The translations under genes and the position numbers were made by a program. The notes below the pieces were generated by a model. It did not search any database, was not told where the DNA came from, and worked only from the letters and a program-made list of their open reading frames with translations. From NCBI GenBank assembly GCA_021296375.1, contig JAGWAQ010000105.1:1-6046 (forward strand): a stretch of 6,046 nt of DNA, read 5' to 3'. Positions 1 through 5,107 of this stretch are shown one piece after another. This DNA is from Alphaproteobacteria bacterium (lineage in GTDB: Bacteria; Pseudomonadota; Alphaproteobacteria; Puniceispirillales; UBA1172). Position 1 is the first letter of the stretch. Each line of letters starts with the position of its first letter.

Positions 1-90
1 ACACTCGTGATCGGGGCGCAGCGGATGCTGCGGGGATCCGCTCTTCATCTCCTGTCCGCACATGACAACAACGACGCCGGGGATGAGTGA
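1..90 (+). CDS. 3' end of an upstream gene (partial, possibly azlC)
   Basis: The window opens inside what is probably the gene preceding azlD. Two frames stay open into azlD. The frame starting at base 1 runs to TGA at 88-90; 21 of its 29 codons end in G or C, like the neighbouring genes, and it would overlap an alternative azlD start (ATG at 83) by 8 bases. The frame starting at base 3 runs to TGA at 63-65, giving a classic ATGA overlap with the azlD ATG at 62, but its third-position GC is only 9 of 20. An azlC gene is expected here because azlC and azlD are nearly always adjacent. The visible residues are polar and carry no recognisable motif, so the identity rests on context only. Confidence 0.3.
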   Translation, partial: TLVIGAQRMLRGSALHLLSAHDNNDAGDE

Positions 91-412
91 AGACTCCTCC
101 ATTTGGGTTCTGATTGGCCTGGCGTGTCTTGGCACGGCGTCATGGCGACTGCTTGGAGTGGTGATCGGTGACCGCATCCCGAAAGACAGCATCTGGTCGG
201 AGTGGATCAACGCGGTGGCCTATGCCATGGTGGCGGGGGTGATGATGCTGATCGTGGTGTTCCCCACGGGGGTGATGGCCAGTTCGGCCTTGTCCTGGCG
301 GCTGGTGGCGCTTGCGGTCGCGCTGGTGCTGATGATGGTGACGCGCAGTTTCATGGCTTCGGTGATCGGCAGTGTGCTGAGTTTTGTGGTGATGTCTTAT
401 GTCTTTGCGTGA
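62..412 (+). CDS. azlD: AzlD family branched-chain amino acid transport protein
   Basis: A 116-residue, strongly hydrophobic protein of the size and pattern of AzlD, the small inner-membrane partner of AzlC. In the families studied the pair exports branched-chain amino acids and toxic analogues. Four hydrophobic stretches are visible: about residues 14-35, 48-68, 78-94 and 99-116. The family-like features are an Arg at the end of the first segment (TASWRLLG, 25-32), a loop with GDRIP (36-40), and a conserved-looking Arg after the third segment (MMVTRSF, 91-97). The start is uncertain. ATG at 62 overlaps an upstream stop as ATGA, whereas ATG at 83 (residue 8, beginning MSEDSS) gives 109 residues, closer to the usual short N-terminus. 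Neither has a clear Shine-Dalgarno sequence, which fits translational coupling to the upstream gene. The assignment to the family is fairly secure; the exported substrate is inferred. Confidence 0.82.
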   Translation: MTTTTPGMSEDSSIWVLIGLACLGTASWRLLGVVIGDRIPKDSIWSEWINAVAYAMVAGVMMLIVVFPTGVMASSALSWRLVALAVALVLMMVTRSFMASVIGSVLSFVVMSYVFA

Positions 413-442
413 CCGGCACCTGCGTATTTTCCATCACCGCTC

Positions 443-472
443 TTGCTTATTGAGGGCGACGACACATATCAT
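443..472 (+). promoter_or_regulatory. candidate promoter for the cupin gene
   Basis: TTGCTT (443-448) and TATCAT (467-472, five of six bases of the consensus -10) are separated by 18 bases. Transcription would begin near 479, on top of the first in-frame ATG at 478. If this promoter is real, the protein would start at one of the later ATGs (493, 502 or 517) or the message would be nearly leaderless. The -35 match is weak. Confidence 0.25.
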
Positions 473-477
473 ATCCA

Positions 478-963
478 ATGCCAATATCTGGAATGCCTAA
501 GATGAATGCCCAGAATATGAATAAACCGACATTGTCGCCGGAAGATATTATCAGCCAATTGGGGTTAAAGCCTCACCCCGAGGGCGGTTGGTACGTGGAG
601 ACGTTCAACTCCACCACCCCTTCAGGTGAGCGCGGTGATCTTTCCGTGATTTACTATCTTCTGGAAAAAGGGCAATCGGCCCATTGGCATCGTGTGCTTG
701 ATGCTGATGAAGTCTGGCTCTGGCACGCTGGCCACCCCCTGACGCTTTACGCCAAGCCCGATGGCGGCACCGTCAAGAAAACCATGCTGGGCATGGATAC
801 CGGCAAGGGCCATGTTCCCCAAATGGTGATCAGCAAAGGCACATGGCAATCGGCCAACGCGATTGATGGCTGGGCCCTTGTGTCCTGCGTCGTGACCCCG
901 GCCTTTGCGTTTGACCAGATGGAATTCGCCCCCCGCGGGTTTGAGCCCGGCTTCGGCATCTGA
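478..963 (+). CDS. DUF985 / Cupin_5 family protein
   Basis: A 161-residue single-domain cupin of the DUF985 (Cupin_5) family, which includes yeast YML079w; the physiological substrate of the family is not established. The N-terminal signature LGLKPHPEGGWYVET lies at residues 28-42. The strand-loop motif IYYLLEKGQSAHWHRVLDADEVWLWHAG (58-84) follows and carries the likely metal/ligand residues His69, His71 and Glu78. The closing strands carry WQSA (123-126) and GWALVSCVVTPAFAFDQMEFAP (131-152). No signal peptide is seen, so it is probably cytosolic. The start is unsure: ATGs at 478, 493, 502 and 517 are all in frame before the conserved domain. None has a strong ribosome-binding site; a weak CTGGA at 488-492 could serve the ATG at 502. 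It lies 65 bases after azlD and may be transcribed separately. Family assignment is firm; no function beyond that is claimed. Confidence 0.88.
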   Translation: MPISGMPKMNAQNMNKPTLSPEDIISQLGLKPHPEGGWYVETFNSTTPSGERGDLSVIYYLLEKGQSAHWHRVLDADEVWLWHAGHPLTLYAKPDGGTVKKTMLGMDTGKGHVPQMVISKGTWQSANAIDGWALVSCVVTPAFAFDQMEFAPRGFEPGFGI

Positions 964-988
964 TCCTTTCATTTCAAGCTTTTCCTCT

Positions 989-1020
989 TTATGCGAAAGA
1001 TTTTTTCCGCATGATGTTTT
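989..1020 (+). terminator. candidate rho-independent terminator after the cupin gene
   Basis: ATGCGAAA (991-998) can pair with TTTCCGCAT (1004-1012) with one bulged C, extended by T-A and T-G pairs at 989-990 with 1013-1014. The loop is five bases. A short T-run (TTTT, 1017-1020) follows a few bases after the stem. The stem contains only a few GC pairs and the T-run is offset, so this is a plausible but not strong terminator. Confidence 0.4.
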
Positions 1021-1024
1021 AGTG

Positions 1025-1053
1025 TTGACAGCATGACCCCGTCCCAATATTGA
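1025..1053 (+). promoter_or_regulatory. candidate sigma-70 promoter of the iron-binding protein gene
   Basis: A perfect TTGACA -35 hexamer is present at 1025-1030. With a 17-base spacer the -10 position falls on TATTGA (1048-1053), which matches the consensus only in its first three bases. The predicted start of transcription, about 1060, would lie inside the palindrome at 1055-1073, the right geometry for repression by a protein bound there. The -35 box is convincing; the -10 is weak. Confidence 0.45.
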
Positions 1054-1054
1054 T

Positions 1055-1073
1055 ATTGCGAACTATTCGCAAT
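1055..1073. promoter_or_regulatory. putative Fur-type iron operator (perfect 8-3-8 palindrome)
   Basis: ATTGCGAA (1055-1062), CTA, TTCGCAAT (1066-1073) is a perfect inverted repeat centred on base 1064. It fits the 7-1-7 Fur-box pattern (TGnGAAt-N-ATTCnCA) with one imperfect inner pair. It lies 26 bases before the ATG of a ferric-iron-binding protein gene and just downstream of a TTGACA box, as expected for an iron-responsive repressor site. Which regulator binds (Fur, Irr, or another) cannot be read from the sequence. The palindrome itself is seen directly; its role is inferred from sequence and context. Confidence 0.65.
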
Positions 1074-1099
1074 CGCAACTATCAACGAAACGACCCGCC

Positions 1100-2122
1100 A
1101 TGACCAGAACCTTTCTGAACACCTGTCTTGCCGTGATCGCCGCCAGTTTTATTTTTCCTGCAGGCGCAATTGCGGATGAACTGAACATCTATTCCTACCG
1201 TCAGCCGAAACTGCTGAAGCCGTTTCTGGATGCGTATTCGGCTGAAACCGGGGTCAAGTTCAATATCGTGCATGCCCCGAAGGGCCTGGCGCAACGCCTT
1301 CAGGCGGAGGGGGCGTCGTCGCCGGCGGATATTGTCTTGACGACGGACGTCTCGCGGCTGGTGGAACTGGCGGATCTTGATTTGCTGGCGCCCTATCAGT
1401 CCGGCATTATTGAGGGCAATGTGCCGTCATACCTGCGCAACACGGCGGGGACCTGGACGGCGCTGTCAACGCGCGCGCGGGTGATTGTGGTGTCGAAATC
1501 CCGTGTTGCCGAAGGTGCGGTGGGGTCAATCCTTGATCTCGCCAATCCCGAATGGCAAGGCCGTCTTTGCACCCGCAAGGGCAGTCATGTCTATAATCGC
1601 GCCCTCCTGGCCTCGCTGATCGTGCGATTTGGCGAAGACGCGGCGGAACAATGGGCTGCGGATTACGTCGGCAATCTGGCGCGTCGCCCCCAGGGCAATG
1701 ACCGCGCCCAGGCGAAAGCCATCTTTGCCGGTGAATGCGACATCGCGCTGATGAACACCTATTATTTCGGCAAGATGAAATTCAACGAAAAGAACCCGGA
1801 ACAGCGCGAATGGGCAGATTCCCTGCGGATTGTGTTCACGGATCAGGACAGCCATGGCCAGCATGTCAATATTTCCGGTGGCGCAATCGTCAAGACCGCC
1901 CCGCACCCTGACGCGGCGCGGGCGTTCCTTGAATGGATGACCGAGGAAACAGCGCAGCACATCTATGCCCGTATCAATTTCGAATATCCCGTCAATCCTG
2001 ACGTCAAGCCTGACGCGGAAGTGGCGTCATGGGGCCAATTTATCGCTGATGATCTGCCGCTGGATGATATCGCCAAAGCGGCCCCCCGCGCGCAGATGAT
2101 CATCGATCGCGTCAACTGGTAG
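1100..2122 (+). CDS. Fe(3+) ABC transporter substrate-binding protein (FutA/FbpA type)
   Basis: A 340-residue periplasmic binding protein that would capture ferric iron and deliver it to an inner-membrane ABC permease. A Sec signal peptide is evident at residues 1-25 (hydrophobic core about 5-22, likely cleavage after Ala-Ile-Ala before DELNIYSY). The mature protein begins with the family motif NIYSYRQP (29-36). The iron-binding tyrosines can be placed by spacing: Tyr31 in NIYSY, Tyr165 in GSHVYN, and the adjacent pair Tyr221-Tyr222 in NTYYFGK. The distances between the last three (56, then 1) equal those I recall for cyanobacterial FutA, and the first gap (134 against 130) is close. Other family features are PADIVLTTD (75-83), LANPEWQGRLC (147-157) and GGAIVKTAPHPDAARAFLEWM (260-280). 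The length is typical. A Fur-like palindrome and a TTGACA box lie upstream and a terminator follows, so it is probably a single-gene transcript. No permease or ATPase gene is adjacent in the window. Confidence 0.92.
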   Translation: MTRTFLNTCLAVIAASFIFPAGAIADELNIYSYRQPKLLKPFLDAYSAETGVKFNIVHAPKGLAQRLQAEGASSPADIVLTTDVSRLVELADLDLLAPYQSGIIEGNVPSYLRNTAGTWTALSTRARVIVVSKSRVAEGAVGSILDLANPEWQGRLCTRKGSHVYNRALLASLIVRFGEDAAEQWAADYVGNLARRPQGNDRAQAKAIFAGECDIALMNTYYFGKMKFNEKNPEQREWADSLRIVFTDQDSHGQHVNISGGAIVKTAPHPDAARAFLEWMTEETAQHIYARINFEYPVNPDVKPDAEVASWGQFIADDLPLDDIAKAAPRAQMIIDRVNW

Positions 2123-2171
2123 TTTTCGCCATGGCGCATTGGGGCTGTTTTCCCTAACATCTGCACTATGT

Positions 2172-2201
2172 GAAAGAGGCATCCGCAACAATGCCTTTTT
2201 C
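2172..2201 (+). terminator. rho-independent terminator after the iron-binding protein gene
   Basis: GAAAGAGGCAT (2172-2182) pairs along its full length with ATGCCTTTTTC (2191-2201), with one G-U pair, around an eight-base loop. The core AGGCAT/ATGCCT is followed directly by five Ts, which serve both as the outer stem and as the U-tract. It lies 49 bases after the stop of the iron-binding protein gene and before the chosen start of the next gene. This argues against any start of the transporter gene upstream of 2202. Confidence 0.6.
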
Positions 2202-2222
2202 TCGGGTCTGCTGATGACGCAA

Positions 2223-2229
2223 GAAGGGA
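2223..2229 (+). promoter_or_regulatory. ribosome-binding site deciding the DMT transporter start
   Basis: GAAGGGA lies 8 bases before ATG 2238, a good Shine-Dalgarno match at normal spacing. The other in-frame candidates, ATG 2214 and TTG 2139, lack one, and the TTG is upstream of the terminator. Confidence 0.65.
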
Positions 2230-2237
2230 CACCACCA

Positions 2238-3179
2238 ATGGCCACATCAATTCAGTCCATCAAGCGTTGGGGGCAGGGTTTAGGTGAACGTTTTCTGCCG
2301 TGGCTGTGCCTGGGCTTTATGGGGATGGCCTGGGGGCTGACCTTTTCGCTTGGCAAGATTGCCGTTGAAAGCGGCATCAAGCCCTTTGGCCTGACCTTCT
2401 ATCAAGTGGGGCTGGCGGGGCTGATCCTTGTGGTGATTGTCATGGTTCGCCGCAAACCTGTCCTTGAGCTTAAACCTCATTTCGGATTTATCTGCCTGAT
2501 CGCCATGCTGGGGGCGGCCGTCCCCAGTTCGTTGTTTTATTTTGCCGCCCCCCATGTGCAGGCCGGGGTGCTGGCCATTACCGTGGCCTTGATCCCGCTT
2601 TTGACCTACGGGTTTTCCATTCCCCTCAAGATCGAGGGGTTTTCGAAAATCCGTTTTCTCGGGCTGGCCTTCGGGGTGCTGGCGATGCTGTTTATCGCGG
2701 TGCCCGACAACAGTTTGCCCAACCGTGCGGCGGTGCCGTGGATTCTGCTGGCGTGTTTGAGTTCCGTGTCCTACGCGGCGGAAAACATCCTGCTGGGGTT
2801 TCGCAGTGCGATCGCCGTTGGCCCTATCCGCATGGCCATGGGGATGAATCTGATCTCCGCTGTCGTGCTGCTGCCTGTTGTTTATGCCACTGACAGTTTC
2901 TACACTCCGCAGTTTCCCCTGGGGAGCGGCGATTATGCCCTGGTGGGCCTGTCGGTGATCACCGTCATTGCCTATTCCCTGTTTGTCCTGACGGTGGCGC
3001 GCTATGGCGCGGTTTTTGCCAGCCAGACCGGCTATACCGTGACGCTTTGCGGGGTGTTCTGGGGGATCATGATTTTCGGGGAAAGCCATTCGCTCTGGGT
3101 CTGGTGCGCGCTGGTGGCGATGATCATCGGGCTGGCGCTGGTGTTGCCAAAAACCTCATCCCCCCGAGACGGGGGATAA
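2238..3179 (+). CDS. EamA / DMT-superfamily transporter
   Basis: A 313-residue inner-membrane protein with ten predicted transmembrane segments. Approximate positions are 20-42, 50-71, 84-101, 107-124, 139-155, 167-185, 197-216, 235-255, 262-281 and 287-304. This is the tandem 5+5 layout of two EamA domains. The first segment has the usual GxxWG-like entry (MGMAWGLTFSLGKIA, 28-42), and the end of the second domain shows FGESHS (280-285), the familiar F-G-E motif before the last helix. Members export amino acids, metabolites or drugs; nothing here tells which. The start at 2238 is preferred because of its ribosome-binding site and because the frame upstream runs through a terminator. Length is normal for the family. 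A hairpin follows directly and the gene appears to be a stand-alone unit. Confidence 0.88.
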   Translation: MATSIQSIKRWGQGLGERFLPWLCLGFMGMAWGLTFSLGKIAVESGIKPFGLTFYQVGLAGLILVVIVMVRRKPVLELKPHFGFICLIAMLGAAVPSSLFYFAAPHVQAGVLAITVALIPLLTYGFSIPLKIEGFSKIRFLGLAFGVLAMLFIAVPDNSLPNRAAVPWILLACLSSVSYAAENILLGFRSAIAVGPIRMAMGMNLISAVVLLPVVYATDSFYTPQFPLGSGDYALVGLSVITVIAYSLFVLTVARYGAVFASQTGYTVTLCGVFWGIMIFGESHSLWVWCALVAMIIGLALVLPKTSSPRDGG

Positions 3180-3215
3180 CGCCGGTTTCGGATAACGCTT
3201 GCCTTTACCGGCGTT
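3160..3215 (+). terminator. tandem hairpins at the end of the DMT transporter gene
   Basis: Two inverted repeats lie together. CCCCC (3161-3165), GAGAC, GGGGG (3171-3175) falls in the last codons of the gene. AACGCCGGT (3178-3186) and ACCGGCGTT (3207-3215) form a perfect nine-base stem that starts in the stop codon, around a 20-base loop. No T-run follows, so these may act as a 3' end-stabilising structure or a weak or factor-dependent terminator. The loop contains a second copy of GGATAACGC (3174-3182 and 3190-3198). The stems are seen directly; the terminator role is inferred. Confidence 0.4.
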
Positions 3216-3227
3216 CTGGCTCATAAG
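3199..3227 (+). promoter_or_regulatory. candidate promoter of the helicase gene
   Basis: TTGCCT (3199-3204) and CATAAG (3222-3227) are separated by 17 bases, each matching four of six consensus positions. Transcription would start near 3234, giving a leader of about 19 bases to ATG 3253 or about 67 to TTG 3301. The -35 lies inside the hairpin of the preceding gene. It is the best candidate in a short gap but remains weak. Confidence 0.28.
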
Positions 3228-3252
3228 GTGGGCATGAAGGCTTACGACGTTA

Positions 3253-5100
3253 ATGATCGATGGCCTGCCAAGACGGATATTTCCGGAAAGCTATCATACA
3301 TTGACTTCTTTTGCTGACCTCAGCCTTGCTGATGATCTTAATCGTGCCATTCGTGACAGTGGGTACACGACCCCAACCCCTATTCAACAACGGATGATCC
3401 CCATCATCGCCAATGGCGACGATGTTATTGGCCTGTCCCAAACCGGCACCGGCAAGACCGCCGCTTTTGTTCTGCCGGTGCTGGACAAGCTGGCGCGCAG
3501 CAAAACCCGCGCCCGCCGCGGCTCATGCTCGGTGCTGATCCTGTCGCCAACCCGTGAGCTGTCAAACCAGATCGCCGATACCGTTCGCCGTTACGGCAAA
3601 TACGTCAATTACAATCAGGCGATTATCGTGGGCGGCGTCAGCTATCCGCCGCAGATCCGCGCGCTTCAGCGTGGCACGGATATCGTGATCGCGACGCCAG
3701 GACGGGTGCTTGACCATATTGAGAGCGGCGTCATGTCGCTGGATGAAACCACCATGGTGGTGCTGGATGAAGCCGACCAGATGCTGGATTTCGGGTTCCT
3801 GCCGGTGATCCGCAAGATCCTCGGTGCGGTGCCGGAAGATCGCCAGACGGTGCTGCTTTCCGCGACCATGCCAAAAGCGGTCCAGGCGCTGACGAAAGAG
3901 TTTATGCATGAACCGGAATTCGTTGAAGCGACACCGGAATCCCGCCCCGTGGAAAAGATCAACCAGCAGGTGATCTATGTGGAAAAAGCCCGCAAGAACA
4001 TGGCGCTGCTGGAAATCCTGTCCCAGAAAGAGGTCGAACGGTCGATCGTCTTCACCCGCACCAAATACGGCGCCGATCGTGTCCAGAAATTCCTCAACAA
4101 CTACGGCATCCTTGCGGTTTCCCTTCATGGCAACAAAAGCCAGGGGCAACGCCAGCGCGCCCTCGGGCAATTCCGTTCCGGCGAAGCGACGGTGCTTGTG
4201 GCAACGGATATCGCTGGCCGCGGGATTGATATCGATGACGTCAGCCACGTCATCAATGTTGATCTGCCGAATATTCCCGAAAGCTATGTCCACCGCATTG
4301 GACGGACCGCCCGTGCCGGCCGCAACGGCGTGGCGATTTCCTTCTGCGCAAAAGGCGAACGCAGCTTCCTGCGTGACATCGAAAAGCTGATCGGCACCAA
4401 ATTGCCGAAACGCGAAGACCAGCCCGGCGCTGTGCCAACCCTGCCGCTGAGTGATGAGCCGGTGAACCTTGATGCCCCGAAAGGCGGCCGCAATGCCCGC
4501 CCCCAACGTGGGGACCGCCCCAACCGTGGGGACCGCCCCAACCGTGGGGATCGACCCCAACGTGGGGATCGTCCCAACCGTGGGGATCGCCCCAACCGAG
4601 GCGAACGCCCTAACCGCAAACCGTTCAAAAAGTCATTTGATGATCGTGGTGAACGCCCCGAACGTGGCGAACGCCCCGAGCGCGGAGAACGCCCCGAACG
4701 CCCCAACCGCAAGCCTTTCAAAAAGTCGTTTGATGATCGCGGTGAACGCCCCGAACGTGGCGAACGCCCCAACCGTGGCGAACGCCCCGAGCGCCCCGAC
4801 CGCAATCCATTCACAAAGGCGTTTGTTGATCGCGGTGAACGCCCCGAGCGCGGTGAACGCCCCGAGCGCCCCGACCGCAAGCCGTTCAAGAAAAATGGCG
4901 GCAAGCCGTTTTCAGCAAAGCCTTCCGGGGGCAAACCTGCCAATCGCAACGGCGGCAAGAGCTTTGCCAAAAGCAAACCCGGCCAGAAATCCGGCCAGAA
5001 ATCCGGCCAGCAACCCGGCCAGAAGCCTCCCCATAAGGCTGGTGGCAAGCGCAAATTTGCAGGCGCCGCGGAACAAGGGCTGAAGCGCAAGGCGCGCTAG
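3253..5100 (+). CDS. rhlE: RhlE-like DEAD-box ATP-dependent RNA helicase with repeat-rich C-terminal tail
   Basis: A 615-residue cytosolic RNA helicase that would unwind or remodel RNA using ATP, in ribosome assembly or RNA decay. All core motifs are present: Q-motif (Phe20, GYTTPTPIQ 37-45), motif I QTGTGKT (63-69), Ia SPTREL (98-103), GG (127-128), Ib TPGR (148-151), II DEAD (172-175), III SAT (203-205), IV IVFTRT (265-270), [11 protein letters not shown] (317-326) and [12 protein letters not shown] (347-356). [13 protein letters not shown] (292-304) and [12 protein letters not shown] (374-385) mark the RhlE clade. From about residue 405 the protein is low-complexity and surely disordered: hexapeptides [12 protein letters not shown], then about 31-residue units with KPFKKSF, then Lys/Gly/Gln-rich sequence ending KRKAR. 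Such basic tails in relatives bind RNA and can drive condensates. The start is ambiguous: ATG 3253 has GAAGG 12 bases upstream, while TTG 3301 (after GGAAAG 3285-3290) would begin LTSFADLSL, where most relatives begin. Confidence 0.93.
   Translation: MIDGLPRRIFPESYHTLTSFADLSLADDLNRAIRDSGYTTPTPIQQRMIPIIANGDDVIGLSQTGTGKTAAFVLPVLDKLARSKTRARRGSCSVLILSPTRELSNQIADTVRRYGKYVNYNQAIIVGGVSYPPQIRALQRGTDIVIATPGRVLDHIESGVMSLDETTMVVLDEADQMLDFGFLPVIRKILGAVPEDRQTVLLSATMPKAVQALTKEFMHEPEFVEATPESRPVEKINQQVIYVEKARKNMALLEILSQKEVERSIVFTRTKYGADRVQKFLNNYGILAVSLHGNKSQGQRQRALGQFRSGEATVLVATDIAGRGIDIDDVSHVINVDLPNIPESYVHRIGRTARAGRNGVAISFCAKGERSFLRDIEKLIGTKLPKREDQPGAVPTLPLSDEPVNLDAPKGGRNARPQRGDRPNRGDRPNRGDRPQRGDRPNRGDRPNRGERPNRKPFKKSFDDRGERPERGERPERGERPERPNRKPFKKSFDDRGERPERGERPNRGERPERPDRNPFTKAFVDRGERPERGERPERPDRKPFKKNGGKPFSAKPSGGKPANRNGGKSFAKSKPGQKSGQKSGQQPGQKPPHKAGGKRKFAGAAEQGLKRKAR
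4507..4614 (+). repeat. six tandem 18-bp units encoding RGDRPN hexapeptides
   Basis: Six consecutive in-frame 18-base units encode [36 protein letters not shown] (helicase residues 419-454). The first five share CGTGGGGA as their first eight bases. They differ mainly at GAC/GAT, one Arg codon and the last codon, so they look recently expanded or kept similar by recombination. The sixth is more diverged (CGAGGCGAA) and grades into the following block. Units 1, 2 and 5 can form a small hairpin between GGGG and CCCC. Confidence 0.95.
4615..4893 (+). repeat. higher-order repeat: 93, 93 and 75 bp units plus a partial fourth
   Basis: Units begin at 4615, 4708, 4801 and 4876 with R-K/N-P-F-(K/T)-K. 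Units 1 and 2 are 31 residues each: [10 protein letters not shown], then RGERPx hexapeptides, then RPN or RPD. Unit 3 starts [10 protein letters not shown] and is 25 residues, exactly one hexapeptide shorter. The fourth is only RKPFKK before the repeat pattern ends. By eye units 1 and 2 agree at about nine of ten bases. The repeat is thus nested: 18-bp units inside 93-bp units. All changes keep the reading frame. Confidence 0.93.
4978..5025 (+). repeat. four tandem 12-bp units encoding (P/S)GQ(K/Q)
   Basis: Four in-frame 12-base units built on YCCGGCCAGAAA encode [16 protein letters not shown] (helicase residues 576-591). This is a separate, third repeat type in the same tail, unrelated in sequence to the RGDRP/RGERP blocks. 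Confidence 0.9.
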
Positions 5101-5107
5101 GAATGGG

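Noticed and set aside
2127..2136. Ten-base perfect palindrome CGCCATGGCG just after the iron-binding protein stop
   Set aside because: Too short and without a loop or T-run to be a terminator; such GC palindromes are expected by chance in this composition.
2280..3089. Long minus-strand frame opposite the DMT transporter
   Set aside because: Its protein is rich in His, Gln, Gly and Asp without hydrophobic or motif structure, typical of the antisense of a membrane protein gene; the plus-strand frame gives a clear ten-helix EamA protein.
3562..4560. Long minus-strand frame opposite the helicase core
   Set aside because: Antisense to all conserved DEAD-box motifs; no recognisable protein features.
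4507..4893. Repeats considered as a CRISPR array
   Set aside because: Units are directly adjacent without unique spacers, are in frame with a helicase gene, and encode a continuous low-complexity tail.
4469..5083. Open plus-strand frame shifted against the helicase tail, encoding APTVG/NAPN repeats
   Set aside because: Same cause: the 18-bp units stay open in more than one frame. The helicase frame continues unbroken from conserved motifs.
4284..5090. Long open frame on the minus strand opposite the helicase tail, encoding Gly-Arg-Ser-Pro repeats
   Set aside because: It is a by-product of GC-rich in-frame repeats lacking stop codons in several frames; it lies antisense to a clearly coding, motif-bearing gene and has no ribosome-binding site or known domain.
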